Source of the DNA: an uncultured Thermanaerothrix sp.
GTDB lineage: Bacteria > Chloroflexota > Anaerolineae > Anaerolineales > Anaerolineaceae
Assembly (NCBI RefSeq): GCF_938028735.1
Contig: NZ_CALIMF010000014.1
Coordinates: 1-64,000, forward strand
Direction of reading: 5' to 3'
DNA length: 64,000 bases
Below the pieces are notes generated by a model, which had not been told where the DNA came from, did no database searches, and worked only from the letters and a program-made list of their open reading frames with translations. Below are positions 28,582 to 37,840 of this stretch, piece by piece; position 1 is the stretch's first letter; each line of letters begins with the position of its first letter. The position numbers were made by a program, and so were the translations under genes.

Positions 28582-29582
28582 CGGCCTTGCTCCTGTTTCT
28601 CAGATACCTGGGATTGGATCTTTCTTTCATCTTCTCCACAATAAATCTGCCAGGCTCGCTCATCCTCTATCAGAGCCAGAACACGTTTCACCGTCCATTC
28701 ATCCACTTCGAGCCAGTGAATACGAGGATCATCTTCACGAAACCACGTCGCCTGACGGCGTACAAAGTCCCGAGTGCGCCGCTTGATTAGGGTTACAGCC
28801 TCATCCAGCGAAATTTTCCCCTCTAAATATTGAATAATTTCACGATATCCAATCGCCGTCAAGGGGGGCAAATCGGGGGAATACCCCTTAGCCAGCAACG
28901 CCTGTACTTCGCCTACCAACCCTTGATTCAGCATTTGCTCAATTCGTTGATCAATACGTCTGTAAAGTTCCGGCCGTGGGCGTTTTAAGCCGATGATCAA
29001 AAACGAATAATGAACTCCCCCGCGCCGCCGTTGGGCCGAAAAGCGCTTTCCCGTTCTAAAAATTACCTCCAATGCCCGGATGGTTCGCCGAACGTTACGG
29101 GGATCAATAGATTGCGCCGCGACAGGATCTAATAGTTCTAATTTCTGATGCAGGGCATTAGCACCAACTTCTTGCGCCCACCGTTCTAGTACGTGCCGTA
29201 ATCGGGTATCTGGTGCTTGGGGAGGAATCTCCCACCCCTCAATTATCGCCCGTATATATTGCCCCGTTCCTCCCACGAGAAGGGGCAATTTTCCCCGCCG
29301 ATGAATATCAGCGATAACGCGCACGACCTCGCGCTGGTAAAGCGCCAGATTCCATATCTCGTCAGGTTCCGCCACATCAATTAGATGATGGGGAACGTGC
29401 TGGCGCTCTTCCACCGAAGGCTTGGCCGTTCCGATGTCCATACCACGGTAAAAAAGCCGCGAATCCGCAGACACAATCTCAGCATCCAAATGCTGAGCGA
29501 CTTGGATGGCTACCTCAGTTTTACCCACCGCAGTCGGGCCAACAATGACAACCACTGGGTAGGGAATCTCACGCCAAGACAT
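28563..29582 (-). CDS. miaA: tRNA dimethylallyltransferase MiaA
   Basis: A 339-residue enzyme that adds the dimethylallyl group to A37 of tRNAs reading UNN codons. The P-loop GPTAVGKTEVA is at the N-terminus, followed by ADSRLFYRGMDIGTAKP, PLLVGGTGQYIRAI and RTIRALEV, all family hallmarks. An upstream TTG at 29588 is possible; the ATG at 29582 is used here. Both overlap the end of yraN. It forms an operon with yraN and the acyl-CoA ligase. Confidence 0.96.
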   Translation of the reverse strand: MSWREIPYPVVVIVGPTAVGKTEVAIQVAQHLDAEIVSADSRLFYRGMDIGTAKPSVEERQHVPHHLIDVAEPDEIWNLALYQREVVRVIADIHRRGKLPLLVGGTGQYIRAIIEGWEIPPQAPDTRLRHVLERWAQEVGANALHQKLELLDPVAAQSIDPRNVRRTIRALEVIFRTGKRFSAQRRRGGVHYSFLIIGLKRPRPELYRRIDQRIEQMLNQGLVGEVQALLAKGYSPDLPPLTAIGYREIIQYLEGKISLDEAVTLIKRRTRDFVRRQATWFREDDPRIHWLEVDEWTVKRVLALIEDERAWQIYCGEDERKIQSQVSEKQEQGRWKDPG

Positions 29583-29934
29583 CTTCAATCCATATCACTT
29601 CTGGAGAGGTATCACCCGTCAGCCGACGGATAGCGATCACATCAATCCGCCAATCTCCCTCAAATTCTGGATGCTGTTCTAGATAATACAGAGCCGCTTT
29701 CAAAAGACGCTCACGCTTCCTGGGGGTAAGGGCTGTCTCAGGCCATCCAAATGTGTCTGAAGCACGCGTCTTAACCTCTACAAAAACAACCTCGTCGGCT
29801 TGCCTAATCACTAAATCAAGTTCTCCATAAGGAGTGTAAATGTTTCGTCCCAGAACTTCAAAACCACGTTCGGTCAGAAATGTGGCAGCCAAGCGCTCAC
29901 CCCAAGCGCCTAGTGAACGATTGTGGGATTTCAT
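29569..29934 (-). CDS. yraN: YraN family (UPF0102) endonuclease-like protein
   Basis: A 121-residue protein of the Holliday-junction-resolvase-like UPF0102 family. It begins GAWGERLAATFL and carries the nuclease-type core: the Asp of GELDLVIRQ and the Glu-x-Lys of VVFVEVKTR, followed by FGWPETALTPRKRERLL. Its role is uncertain in the literature. The ATG at 29934 is preferred over a TTG at 29946. It overlaps miaA by 14 nt. Confidence 0.92.
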   Translation of the reverse strand: MKSHNRSLGAWGERLAATFLTERGFEVLGRNIYTPYGELDLVIRQADEVVFVEVKTRASDTFGWPETALTPRKRERLLKAALYYLEQHPEFEGDWRIDVIAIRRLTGDTSPEVIWIEDVLA

Positions 29935-30045
29935 AGCGGTTCTCAACCTTGATTTTAACCTACCTTTACCATATTCTCAAAATTGGTCTTCGGTTTGGAA
30001 ATTTCTCCCTTCTGTGCTAAACTCTGGATATATCTCTGAAGCGAA

Positions 30046-30594
30046 ATGATTTTGTTTCAACCTAGTTTCTTGCTATTGACAGTTTTCCTCCTACTCGCGC
30101 TAGCAGGGTGTACCCAGGCAACCTATCCTTGTCCTGATCCCGCGGGTTGCTTCGTGATTCAGTCACAGGAAACTATTCAATTTGGTGTCATCGCTCCTCT
30201 CAGTGGTGACCGATCCTGCCCTGAAACAAGAAACATCCTTGAAAACCTAAATCGGGTGATTAGCAATAAAAAGATTAAGGGGCATTCTCTTGCATTGAGC
30301 ATTTGGGACACCTACAGTACAGATGAGTCTATGGAAAGCGCCCTGGTGGAATTTTTCTCGCAACCGACGCTTATAGCTGTCCTAGTGCTTCAATGCCAGA
30401 ACAAGGCGCGAGAGGAGCCTTCAAACCCATGGATAAAAAACGTTTACCCACTCCTCACTGAGCCGTCACATCTTATAGAAGGCATTGCACATTTGGACTC
30501 ACTCGCTGTACTCGAAGGGAACGATCTCATCATCCCCCGCGGTGCTTGGAGGATGAGTATAATCGGAGATCAAGTATTGAATGGAGACGAGTAA
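30046..30594 (+). CDS. Short lipoprotein resembling the start of a branched-chain amino-acid binding protein
   Basis: A 182-residue predicted lipoprotein: hydrophobic signal and lipobox LALAGC with the lipid Cys at 22. From about residue 45, IQFGVIAPLSGDRSC and the stretch to ALSIWDTYSTDESM look like the N-terminal lobe of the Leu/Ile/Val-type periplasmic binding family. That family normally runs to about 380 residues, so two-thirds is missing and the rest diverges. It may be a decayed gene or a small protein of its own. It ends 5 nt before cinA and is likely cotranscribed with it. I do not assign a function. Confidence 0.6.
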   Translation: MILFQPSFLLLTVFLLLALAGCTQATYPCPDPAGCFVIQSQETIQFGVIAPLSGDRSCPETRNILENLNRVISNKKIKGHSLALSIWDTYSTDESMESALVEFFSQPTLIAVLVLQCQNKAREEPSNPWIKNVYPLLTEPSHLIEGIAHLDSLAVLEGNDLIIPRGAWRMSIIGDQVLNGDE

Positions 30595-30599
30595 TTATT

Positions 30600-31757
30600 A
30601 TGGCGACAGGAGAGGTAATTGCCATTGGGACAGAGTTACTCCTTGGAGAAATCCAGGACACCAACATTCGCTTCATTGCGCGTGTCTTTCGCGACTTGGG
30701 CATCGACATGTATCGAGCAAACCTAGTGGGGGACAATGCAGCACGCATTGCACAACTTGTTCAAGAGGCACTTCAGCGGGCTGAGGTGGTTATTACCAGC
30801 GGGGGGCTGGGTCCTACAGTGGATGATCCCACCCGCGAAGCCATTGCCATGGCCTTTGGGGTGCCATTGGAATTTCGCCCAGAACTTTGGCAACAAATTA
30901 CAGAACGCTACCAACGCTTTGGCCGTTCCCCTGGAGAAAACGCACGTCGCCAAGCCTATATTCCAAAAGGTGCGGTGCCCATTGAAAACCCAGTAGGTAC
31001 GGCACCAGCGTTTTATTTCGAAACAGGTGAGCGCGTGGTGATTAGCTTACCCGGTGTCCCCCGTGAACTTGAATTTCTAATGGAAAAAACCGTCATTCCC
31101 TACCTTCGCCAACGCTTTGGCCTACAGGGGATCATCAAAACACGCGTACTGCGAACTGCCGGTGTTCCTGAGTCTCAAATAGATGAATGGTTGGCAGACT
31201 ACGAACGTTTTAGTAATCCAACGGTAGGGCTCTCGGCACATCCCGGCATGGTCGATATCCGTATCACTGCCAAAGCCGCCTCAGAGGCTGAAGCCGATCA
31301 AATGATTGAAACCCTTGCTAGCGAGATTCGCCCTCTCTTAGGTCAAGCCCTTTATGGTGAAGACAATGAAACCCTTGCCAGCGTAGTGGCGAAACTGCTA
31401 CGCACACTGAATTGGTCACTCAACCTACTTGAGTGCGGTTTAAATGGCGCTCTCACCCAAACCATTGAGCATGCTCTTGATAAATTCAATGCTGAAATTA
31501 GACAGGCCCCTTGCCCAGAAGAGAGACCCTCTGTAGAGGGGGAAAGCGCGCTATTTGAAGAACCAGCTGACGTTTTCCTGATTGCAAGTCTAAAAGGTGA
31601 TCCCGATAAAGCTGAGCTTGACTTATATCTTAGAACGCCAGGAGTACAGAAGTCTGAAAAACGCTATTTTGGCGGTCCCCCGTTGAACCGCCCTATTTGG
31701 GCTACCAATGTGACCTTGGACTTTTTGCGCCGCACCTTAATCCAGTATCTACCATAG
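30600..31757 (+). CDS. cinA: CinA-like protein with degenerate C-terminal amidase domain
   Basis: A 385-residue protein. The N-terminal MoCF-type domain (1-165) is well kept: IAIGTELLLGEIQDTN, TSGGLGPTVDDPTREAIA and SLPGVPRELEFLM. A linker domain (about 175-265) follows. The C-terminal region should be the nicotinamide-nucleotide amidase domain, but its usual ESCTGG motif reads LECGLNGAL, without the catalytic Ser, and the rest is shortened and unusual (RQAPCPEERPS onward). NMN deamidation is therefore unlikely; only the pyrophosphatase-type N-terminal activity may remain. The ATG at 30600 starts exactly at the conserved N-terminus. Confidence 0.85.
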   Translation: MATGEVIAIGTELLLGEIQDTNIRFIARVFRDLGIDMYRANLVGDNAARIAQLVQEALQRAEVVITSGGLGPTVDDPTREAIAMAFGVPLEFRPELWQQITERYQRFGRSPGENARRQAYIPKGAVPIENPVGTAPAFYFETGERVVISLPGVPRELEFLMEKTVIPYLRQRFGLQGIIKTRVLRTAGVPESQIDEWLADYERFSNPTVGLSAHPGMVDIRITAKAASEAEADQMIETLASEIRPLLGQALYGEDNETLASVVAKLLRTLNWSLNLLECGLNGALTQTIEHALDKFNAEIRQAPCPEERPSVEGESALFEEPADVFLIASLKGDPDKAELDLYLRTPGVQKSEKRYFGGPPLNRPIWATNVTLDFLRRTLIQYLP

Positions 31758-31788
31758 AATTTGATCTCATTTTAGGAGTTTTTCACTT

Positions 31789-33789
31789 ATGCAAACCGCT
31801 GATCTGATCCTGAAAAACGCCATTGTTCTAACCATGGACGACGCTTTCCGCACATATGAGCCTGGCGCATTAGCCATCCGAGGAGACACTATCCTGGCCG
31901 TGGGTCCAGAGAACGAGATCCTTACCCAGTATACCTCCCTCCAAGCCATTGATTGTCAGGGCAAGGTTCTTTTGCCCGGATTAATCAACGCTCACACCCA
32001 CGTACCCATGACCCTGCTTCGCGGCCTGGCAGACGACCTCCGGTTAGATGTTTGGCTCTTGGGTTATATGATGCCAGTAGAACGAGAATTCGTCTCTCCT
32101 GATTTTGTCCGCCTAGGTACCCAAATCGCTTGTGCGGAGATGATCCGAAGCGGTATAACTGCCTTTGCCGACATGTACTACTTTGAAGATGAGATTGCAC
32201 GAACCACCGCTGATATTGGTATGCGCGCTGTGTGTGCAGAGACGGTGCTTAAGTTTCCCACTCCTGATGCCCAATCATTTGAAGAGGCTCTTGCCTATAC
32301 CCGTGAATTCATCCAGCACTGGAAAGGACATCCCCTGATCATCCCCGCCATTGGTCCACACGCCCCTTATACCTGTACAGCAGAAATGCTGCAAGCAGCT
32401 GCTGAACTGGCAATGGAGTTTGATGTTCCCCTCCACATTCACGTTTCCGAGACTCAGCAAGAAGTGGAGACCATGCGACTTGAACAGGGAATGCCGGTGG
32501 TTCCCTATATCAAGAAACAAAACGTGCTTCAGGCAAAAGTCATTGCAGCCCACTGTGTTCACATCGATGAAGGCGAAATTCGCACCTTAGTTCATCACAA
32601 TACAGGGGTTGCTCACAACCCATCTTCGAATTTAAAGTTAGCCTCCGGCATTGCACCGGTAAAGCGCATGCTGGAACTAGGAGTTAACGTTGGTATTGGC
32701 ACCGATGGCCCAGCGTCTAATAACGATCTGGACTTATTTGAGGAAATGCGCTTGGCTTCATTCCTCGCCAAGGGTGCTAGCGGTGACCCAACCGCGCTGC
32801 CCGCGCGCCAGGCCCTAGCCATGGCAACCCGCCTCGGCGCTAAAGCCCTTCACATAGGTCACCTTGTTGGCTCACTTGAGCCCGGCAAGCGTGCCGACTT
32901 GATCTTAGTAGACTTACGAGCACTGCATAATTCACCCCGCTTTCATCGCGACCCTCAAGGCATATACGCCCAACTCGTTTACGCCGCCAAATCAACGGAC
33001 GTGACTGACGTGATGGTCAATGGGCGTTGGCTAATGCGCGATCGCGAGCTTCTTCGCCTCAACGAGGCGGATCTCATTCGTGCTAGTCTTGATTATGCCC
33101 GGCGCATTGATGCCTTCTTGATCCAGCGTGAACAATCTCTGCTCTCTAAATTACTCGCCTTGGGTGAAGAAACTGCGGAAGAGGAATCCTTTGAAGTACA
33201 GGCTAAGGTCCTGGTTGAGGACCCACTGGCAATTCGTCAAACCATTGAAAGTCATCCGGAAATTGAAATTCTTCGCCGCCGCCATTACCAGGAATATGAT
33301 ACCTACTTCCTCTTTAGCCCACCCGAGAATAGTCGGCTGCGCTTTCGTGAGGATCACTTTGTTGAAGAAGACGGGCGTGTTTCTCGCGTACGTACCCGGT
33401 TAACTCTGATTGGCCCTAGTCGTGAAGGTCAATTTCCAAAACAGGTTTTGCTCTCCCGTAGTCGTTATCTGGCTACAGCTACCCATAGTCTTCGCTTCTA
33501 CCGTGAGTACTTCAAGCCCCAGCAGATTGTTGAAATTGAAAAAGAGCGCTATCGTTACCTGGTGCGCTTTCAAGGAACAGAGTTTTTCGTCAATGTAGAT
33601 AGTGTGAAGCACCCACCGCTGGGCACTTTCCTGGAGGTAAAGAGCCGCACCTGGAGCCGCAAGGATGCGGAGCAGAAATCCCAGCGCATGATAGACTTAA
33701 TCCAGCAATTGGGAGCTTCTCCTGAAAACGCCACTTCTCAGGATTATATTGAAATGATTCTGGAGAGCAACCTCTCGCTTCAATCGTGA
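31789..33789 (+). CDS. Amidohydrolase (MTA/SAH deaminase type) fused to a CYTH-like domain
   Basis: A 666-residue two-part protein. Residues 1 to about 450 are a metal-dependent amidohydrolase of the TRZ/ATZ/MtaD group: LINAHTHVPMTLLRG (metal HxH), IGPHAPYTC, HVSETQQE, AAHCVHIDE and GTDGPASNNDLDLFEEM, all intact. This group deaminates 5'-methylthioadenosine or S-adenosylhomocysteine. From about 468 a second domain begins with FEVQAKVLVEDP and shows YDTYFLF, LRFRED, VRTRLTLIGP, VLLSRSRYL and GTFLEVKSRTWSRKDAEQK. These follow the CYTH (triphosphate tunnel) layout. The fusion is unusual. The glgA frame overlaps its end. Start ATG 31789 has AGGAG upstream. Confidence 0.85.
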   Translation: MQTADLILKNAIVLTMDDAFRTYEPGALAIRGDTILAVGPENEILTQYTSLQAIDCQGKVLLPGLINAHTHVPMTLLRGLADDLRLDVWLLGYMMPVEREFVSPDFVRLGTQIACAEMIRSGITAFADMYYFEDEIARTTADIGMRAVCAETVLKFPTPDAQSFEEALAYTREFIQHWKGHPLIIPAIGPHAPYTCTAEMLQAAAELAMEFDVPLHIHVSETQQEVETMRLEQGMPVVPYIKKQNVLQAKVIAAHCVHIDEGEIRTLVHHNTGVAHNPSSNLKLASGIAPVKRMLELGVNVGIGTDGPASNNDLDLFEEMRLASFLAKGASGDPTALPARQALAMATRLGAKALHIGHLVGSLEPGKRADLILVDLRALHNSPRFHRDPQGIYAQLVYAAKSTDVTDVMVNGRWLMRDRELLRLNEADLIRASLDYARRIDAFLIQREQSLLSKLLALGEETAEEESFEVQAKVLVEDPLAIRQTIESHPEIEILRRRHYQEYDTYFLFSPPENSRLRFREDHFVEEDGRVSRVRTRLTLIGPSREGQFPKQVLLSRSRYLATATHSLRFYREYFKPQQIVEIEKERYRYLVRFQGTEFFVNVDSVKHPPLGTFLEVKSRTWSRKDAEQKSQRMIDLIQQLGASPENATSQDYIEMILESNLSLQS

Positions 33790-33800
33790 CCGAGGTCTTG

Positions 33801-35267
33801 ATGGAATCTGTGCCCTCCTCATCCCCCCTGCATGTGCTCTTTTTGGCTGCTGAAGCCACTCCTCTAATTAAAGTCGGGGGCCTGGCAGATGTAGCCGGCT
33901 CTCTACCCCGCGCCTTACGCCGCCTTGATCCACCCTTATGTGATGCACGCCTGGTACTCCCTATGCACGCAGGCCTCGCCGATAGGGTGGAGACACGCCA
34001 CCTCTTCACCGAAGTGAATATTGAAACGCTCACGGGCGAGATTCTCCCGGCTTCTATCTACCAGGCAGACTATCAAGGCCTCCCGCTCTACCTGATCAGT
34101 GGCCCACCCATCCCCCCTGATGCGCCGGTTTACTCTGGTGGCGAAGCGGACGGCGACAAATTCGTCTTCTTTTCATTGGCTGCTCTTGCTCTGACCGAGC
34201 AACTGGCTACCACTTGGGGAAACATGATCCTTCACGCGAACGACTGGCACACTGCACTGACGATCTATATGTTGCGCATGCGCCAAATCGAACATCCAGC
34301 TCTCAAACATGTACGTACCTTGCTCACCATCCATAACTTACCTTTTATGGGACAGGAAGCCCGCCCCGCTTTACAGCGCTTCCAAATCCCCCCTGCCCAC
34401 CTAACAGCATTACCTGAATGGGCCCAAAGCCTGCCCCTCCCGATGGGACTATGGGCAGCCGACCACATTAATACAGTTTCTCCAACCTACGCTGAAGAAA
34501 TCCTGACCCCTGAGTACGGTTGTGGGTTGGAAACGTTTCTGCAGGGGCGCAAGGAACACCTAAGTGGTATTTTGAACGGCCTGGACGAACAAGAGTGGGA
34601 TCCAGCCAAGGATCCTGCATTGGTCAACCGATACACCTGGCAAACACTTCACCAACGCCAGATCAACAAGCAAGCACTGCTACACGAAATGCAACTGGAT
34701 CGCCAAATGCAGACTCCGCTCCTGATCATTATCAGCCGCCTGGACCAACAAAAAGGAATTGACATTGCTCTAGACGGCTTAATGCAGCTGCACAATCAGG
34801 CTTGGAACCTAATTATCCTTGGTCGCGGTGACCCAGTTTTGGAAAACAAGTGTCATGAATTTGCCCGAACTTACCCTGAGCGGGCTCGTTTCATTCAGCG
34901 GATCGATATAGAACTAGCTCGGCGCCTTTATGCCAGTGGCGACATCCTGCTGATGCCCTCGCGATACGAACCCTGCGGACTGGCCCAAATGATCGCAATG
35001 CGCTATGGGTGTATTCCTTTAGCACGCGCCACAGGGGGATTGAAAGACACCATCGATGATGATCCTACGCTCCAGCGTTCTACAGGCTTCCTTTTCAAAG
35101 AAGCCACCCCCGAGGCTTTTGCTCAGAAACTCCATGAGGCTCTGGATTGCTTTCACAATCCCACACTTTGGCAGGAGATTCAAAAGCGGGCCATGCAAAA
35201 GGATTTCTCCTGGAAGCGCTCAGCCCGCACTTACTTTGAACTCTACAAAAAGTTACTTAACTTATAA
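33801..35267 (+). CDS. glgA: Glycogen synthase (GT5)
   Basis: A 488-residue glycosyltransferase that elongates alpha-1,4-glucan from ADP- or UDP-glucose. The N-terminal motif is EATPLIKVGGLADVAGSLPR, with the Lys that binds the nucleotide sugar. The C-terminal half has SRLDQQKGIDIA and RYEPCGLAQMIAMRYG, the conserved Glu motif. A GTG at 33786 overlaps the previous stop; the ATG at 33801 with GAGG upstream is preferred. malQ starts 29 nt downstream, so the two form an alpha-glucan operon. Confidence 0.94.
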   Translation: MESVPSSSPLHVLFLAAEATPLIKVGGLADVAGSLPRALRRLDPPLCDARLVLPMHAGLADRVETRHLFTEVNIETLTGEILPASIYQADYQGLPLYLISGPPIPPDAPVYSGGEADGDKFVFFSLAALALTEQLATTWGNMILHANDWHTALTIYMLRMRQIEHPALKHVRTLLTIHNLPFMGQEARPALQRFQIPPAHLTALPEWAQSLPLPMGLWAADHINTVSPTYAEEILTPEYGCGLETFLQGRKEHLSGILNGLDEQEWDPAKDPALVNRYTWQTLHQRQINKQALLHEMQLDRQMQTPLLIIISRLDQQKGIDIALDGLMQLHNQAWNLIILGRGDPVLENKCHEFARTYPERARFIQRIDIELARRLYASGDILLMPSRYEPCGLAQMIAMRYGCIPLARATGGLKDTIDDDPTLQRSTGFLFKEATPEAFAQKLHEALDCFHNPTLWQEIQKRAMQKDFSWKRSARTYFELYKKLLNL

Positions 35268-35296
35268 CGAATTTCAGCACTCCTGGAGGACCCTGC

Positions 35297-36811
35297 ATGA
35301 AATTTACACGCGCATCCGGCATCATTTTACACCCCACCAGCCTGCCCGGCCCAGACGGAATTGGCGACCTGGGACCCGAGGCCTATCACTGGATTGATTT
35401 CCTAGCCGACTCGCAATGTTCTTTATGGCAAGTGCTTCCCCTTGGTCCAACCGGCTATGGGGACTCTCCTTATCAATGCTTTTCCGCCTTTGCCGGAAAC
35501 CCTTATCTGATCAGCCCCCTTTTGCTTTATGAAGAAGGATTGCTACAAAAGGAAGATTTAGATCGGCGTCCTACCTTTTCTGACGACTTCGTCTCCTTTG
35601 GAGAGGTCATTCCCTGGAAACTTTATCTGCTAGAGCGAGCGTTCCATCATTTCAGACACAACCCCACTCCATGGGCTGAGGACTTTGAGGCTTTTAGACA
35701 TGCTCAAGCCTTTTGGTTAGAGGACTTTTCCATCTTCATGGCGCTCAAAGAAACACACGGAGGGGCTCCCTGGAACCAATGGGAGGCACCGCTACGCCAA
35801 CGGCATCCTCAGGCCTTAGAAGAATTCAAAAAGCAGCATAGTGAATGCATCGAGCGCCACCAATTTTCTCAGTTCCTGTTCTTTCGCCAATGGGAAGCTT
35901 TGCGCGCCTATGCTCATAGTAAAGGAATTAGCATTATAGGTGACATTCCCATATTCGTTGCCTACGACAGCAGCGACGTTTGGGCCAATCCTGAGCTTTT
36001 CTACCTCGATTCGGCAGGCAACCCAACTGTTGTAGCCGGTGTGCCCCCGGATTATTTTTCACCCACCGGTCAGTTATGGGGCAATCCGCTTTACCGCTGG
36101 GATTACCATGCTCGCCATAATTATGCGTGGTGGATTGAACGTATTCGTGCCACCTTGCAAGTCGTGGACATCATTCGTCTGGATCATTTTCGAGGCTTTG
36201 CTGCCTACTGGGAAGTACCTGCCGGCGAGCCCACCGCAGAGAAGGGGCAATGGGTACCCGGCCCTGGGATCCCTTTCTTTGAAGCAATTCAGGATGCCTT
36301 GGGAGATCTGCCATTTATTGCCGAGGATCTGGGCGTGATTACCCCAGATGTGGTCGCAATACGAGAGCACTTTGGCTTCCCGGGGATGAAAATCCTGCAA
36401 TTCGGTTTTGAGGGTGGTCCTGAGGACCCCTTCCTACCTCATAACTATGAAAAGAATTGTGTGGCCTATACTGGCACCCATGATAATGACACTGCACGAG
36501 GGTGGTACGAGCGCGTGGACGAGAAATCCCGGGATTATGCCCGCCGCTACCTAGCCTGTAAGGAGCAAGACATTGCCTGGTACATGATTCGAGCAATCTG
36601 GGGATCGGTCGCCATCATGGCCCTGACCCCCATGCAAGACGTTCTCGGCCTTGGGAATGAAGCACGCATGAATTACCCCGGACGACCTTATGGGAACTGG
36701 GCGTGGCGTATGAAAGCCACCGACCTGACCCCTGGCCTGGCCGAGCGCTTGGCTGAGATTAACTTCTTATTCCGCCGCAACCCTACCCCAACCGCTTCTG
36801 AAGAAATCTAA
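35297..36811 (+). CDS. malQ: 4-alpha-glucanotransferase (amylomaltase, GH77)
   Basis: A 504-residue enzyme that moves maltodextrin segments between chains. It begins SGIILHPTSLPGPDGIGDLG and has GH77 motifs GDIPIFVAYDSSDVW, IRLDHFRGF (nucleophile Asp), IAEDLGVITPDV (acid/base Glu) and TGTHDNDTARGW (third acidic residue). CTGGAGG lies ahead of the ATG. It works with glgA just upstream in storage glucan metabolism. Its end overlaps the convergent EamA transporter gene by 4 nt. Confidence 0.97.
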   Translation: MKFTRASGIILHPTSLPGPDGIGDLGPEAYHWIDFLADSQCSLWQVLPLGPTGYGDSPYQCFSAFAGNPYLISPLLLYEEGLLQKEDLDRRPTFSDDFVSFGEVIPWKLYLLERAFHHFRHNPTPWAEDFEAFRHAQAFWLEDFSIFMALKETHGGAPWNQWEAPLRQRHPQALEEFKKQHSECIERHQFSQFLFFRQWEALRAYAHSKGISIIGDIPIFVAYDSSDVWANPELFYLDSAGNPTVVAGVPPDYFSPTGQLWGNPLYRWDYHARHNYAWWIERIRATLQVVDIIRLDHFRGFAAYWEVPAGEPTAEKGQWVPGPGIPFFEAIQDALGDLPFIAEDLGVITPDVVAIREHFGFPGMKILQFGFEGGPEDPFLPHNYEKNCVAYTGTHDNDTARGWYERVDEKSRDYARRYLACKEQDIAWYMIRAIWGSVAIMALTPMQDVLGLGNEARMNYPGRPYGNWAWRMKATDLTPGLAERLAEINFLFRRNPTPTASEEI

Positions 36812-37734
36812 CTAGGAGGATTAGCCCGGGAGGCGAGGTAAATACCCAGCAGAATGACCCCGCCTCCCAAAACTTCACTCCAGGTGGGCATCTCCATAAG
36901 AAACAGGGAGGCCAGAATTATCGTCCCCACTGGTTCGCCCAAGAGTCCCAAAGTTACAAAAGAGGCGGGCAGGAAGCGAAGGGCCCAATTAAACGCTGAA
37001 TGTCCCACGATTTGAGGAATAACTGCTAGAGCCATTAAGTACATCAAAGCATGAGGCGAGTAAGGCCATAGAGACTGGCGGGTTATAACTGCAAACCCCA
37101 AAAGCACAATCGCAGCCACACCATATACAACTGTAATGTAAGGAAGTAAAGATAACTTAGGACGGACCCGCCGTCCTGCAATCATATAACCCGAGGCAAA
37201 AAATGCCCCCGAGAGAGCCAGCAAGTTTCCGAGCCAGATGGTACTTTTCTGATCCGGGTTCACCCACCCACAAATTAATCTCAGTCCCTCTATCCTACAA
37301 CTCTGGTGAAGCCCAATCCAAATTCCCCCAATCATTGCCAAGACCAACCCCAGCCAGACCTCTTGGCGGTTTTTTTCACGCAATAGCAAGGGAGAGAAAA
37401 GCGCCACCCACAAAGGTGTAGTGGTCACCAAAACGACAGAACTGGCCACGGTGGTGTACTCAAGGGAAGTGATCCAAGCAGCAAAGTGACAGGCTAAAAA
37501 AAGCCCACTTGCTAGAACCCATAAGCGTTCACGGGCGGAAAGAGGGGCAAACTCTTTCTGCCGCCAGCCCACTGGCAACAAAAGGAGGGTAGCAATCCCA
37601 AGACGGTATGCCGCAATAACCAGCGAGGGGACTTCGCGTTGGGCAAAGCGAATTAGGATGGAAGCCGTCGAAATAGCGAGAATTCCTAATAGAAGGACAA
37701 GATAAGGAACAACAGACGAAAAGCGCCCTTTCAC
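36808..37734 (-). CDS. EamA/DMT family transporter
   Basis: A protein of about 308 residues with ten membrane helices in two EamA repeats, the usual drug/metabolite transporter build. The frame is open from a TTG at 37806, but that stretch overlaps the terminator of rocD and adds 24 charged residues before the first helix. The GTG at 37734 (VKGRFSSVV) gives the family's normal length and is preferred. No ribosome site is clear. The substrate is unknown; family members export metabolites. Confidence 0.82.
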   Translation of the reverse strand: MKGRFSSVVPYLVLLLGILAISTASILIRFAQREVPSLVIAAYRLGIATLLLLPVGWRQKEFAPLSARERLWVLASGLFLACHFAAWITSLEYTTVASSVVLVTTTPLWVALFSPLLLREKNRQEVWLGLVLAMIGGIWIGLHQSCRIEGLRLICGWVNPDQKSTIWLGNLLALSGAFFASGYMIAGRRVRPKLSLLPYITVVYGVAAIVLLGFAVITRQSLWPYSPHALMYLMALAVIPQIVGHSAFNWALRFLPASFVTLGLLGEPVGTIILASLFLMEMPTWSEVLGGGVILLGIYLASRANPPS

Positions 37735-37778
37735 AGTGTCTTTTATCCTGGGGATTCTCACCCTGCATCGGTTGATAC

Positions 37779-37817
37779 AAAAATCGCTCCCAAGGGGAGA
37801 CAACAACCCTTAGGAGC
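37779..37817 (-). terminator. Intrinsic terminator of the argF-rocD operon
   Basis: Read on the minus strand, GCTCCTAAGGG (37817-37807) pairs with CCCTTGGGAGC (37796-37786) over 11 bp with one T-G pair, followed by GATTTTTG. It lies 24 nt after the rocD stop. Confidence 0.85.
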
Positions 37818-37840
37818 AAAACAACTAACCAAACCTTCCT

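Noticed and set aside
33590-34033. Open frame of 147 codons on the minus strand over the amidohydrolase/glgA junction
   Set aside because: Arg/Ser/Pro-rich shadow translation without homologous look or start signals.
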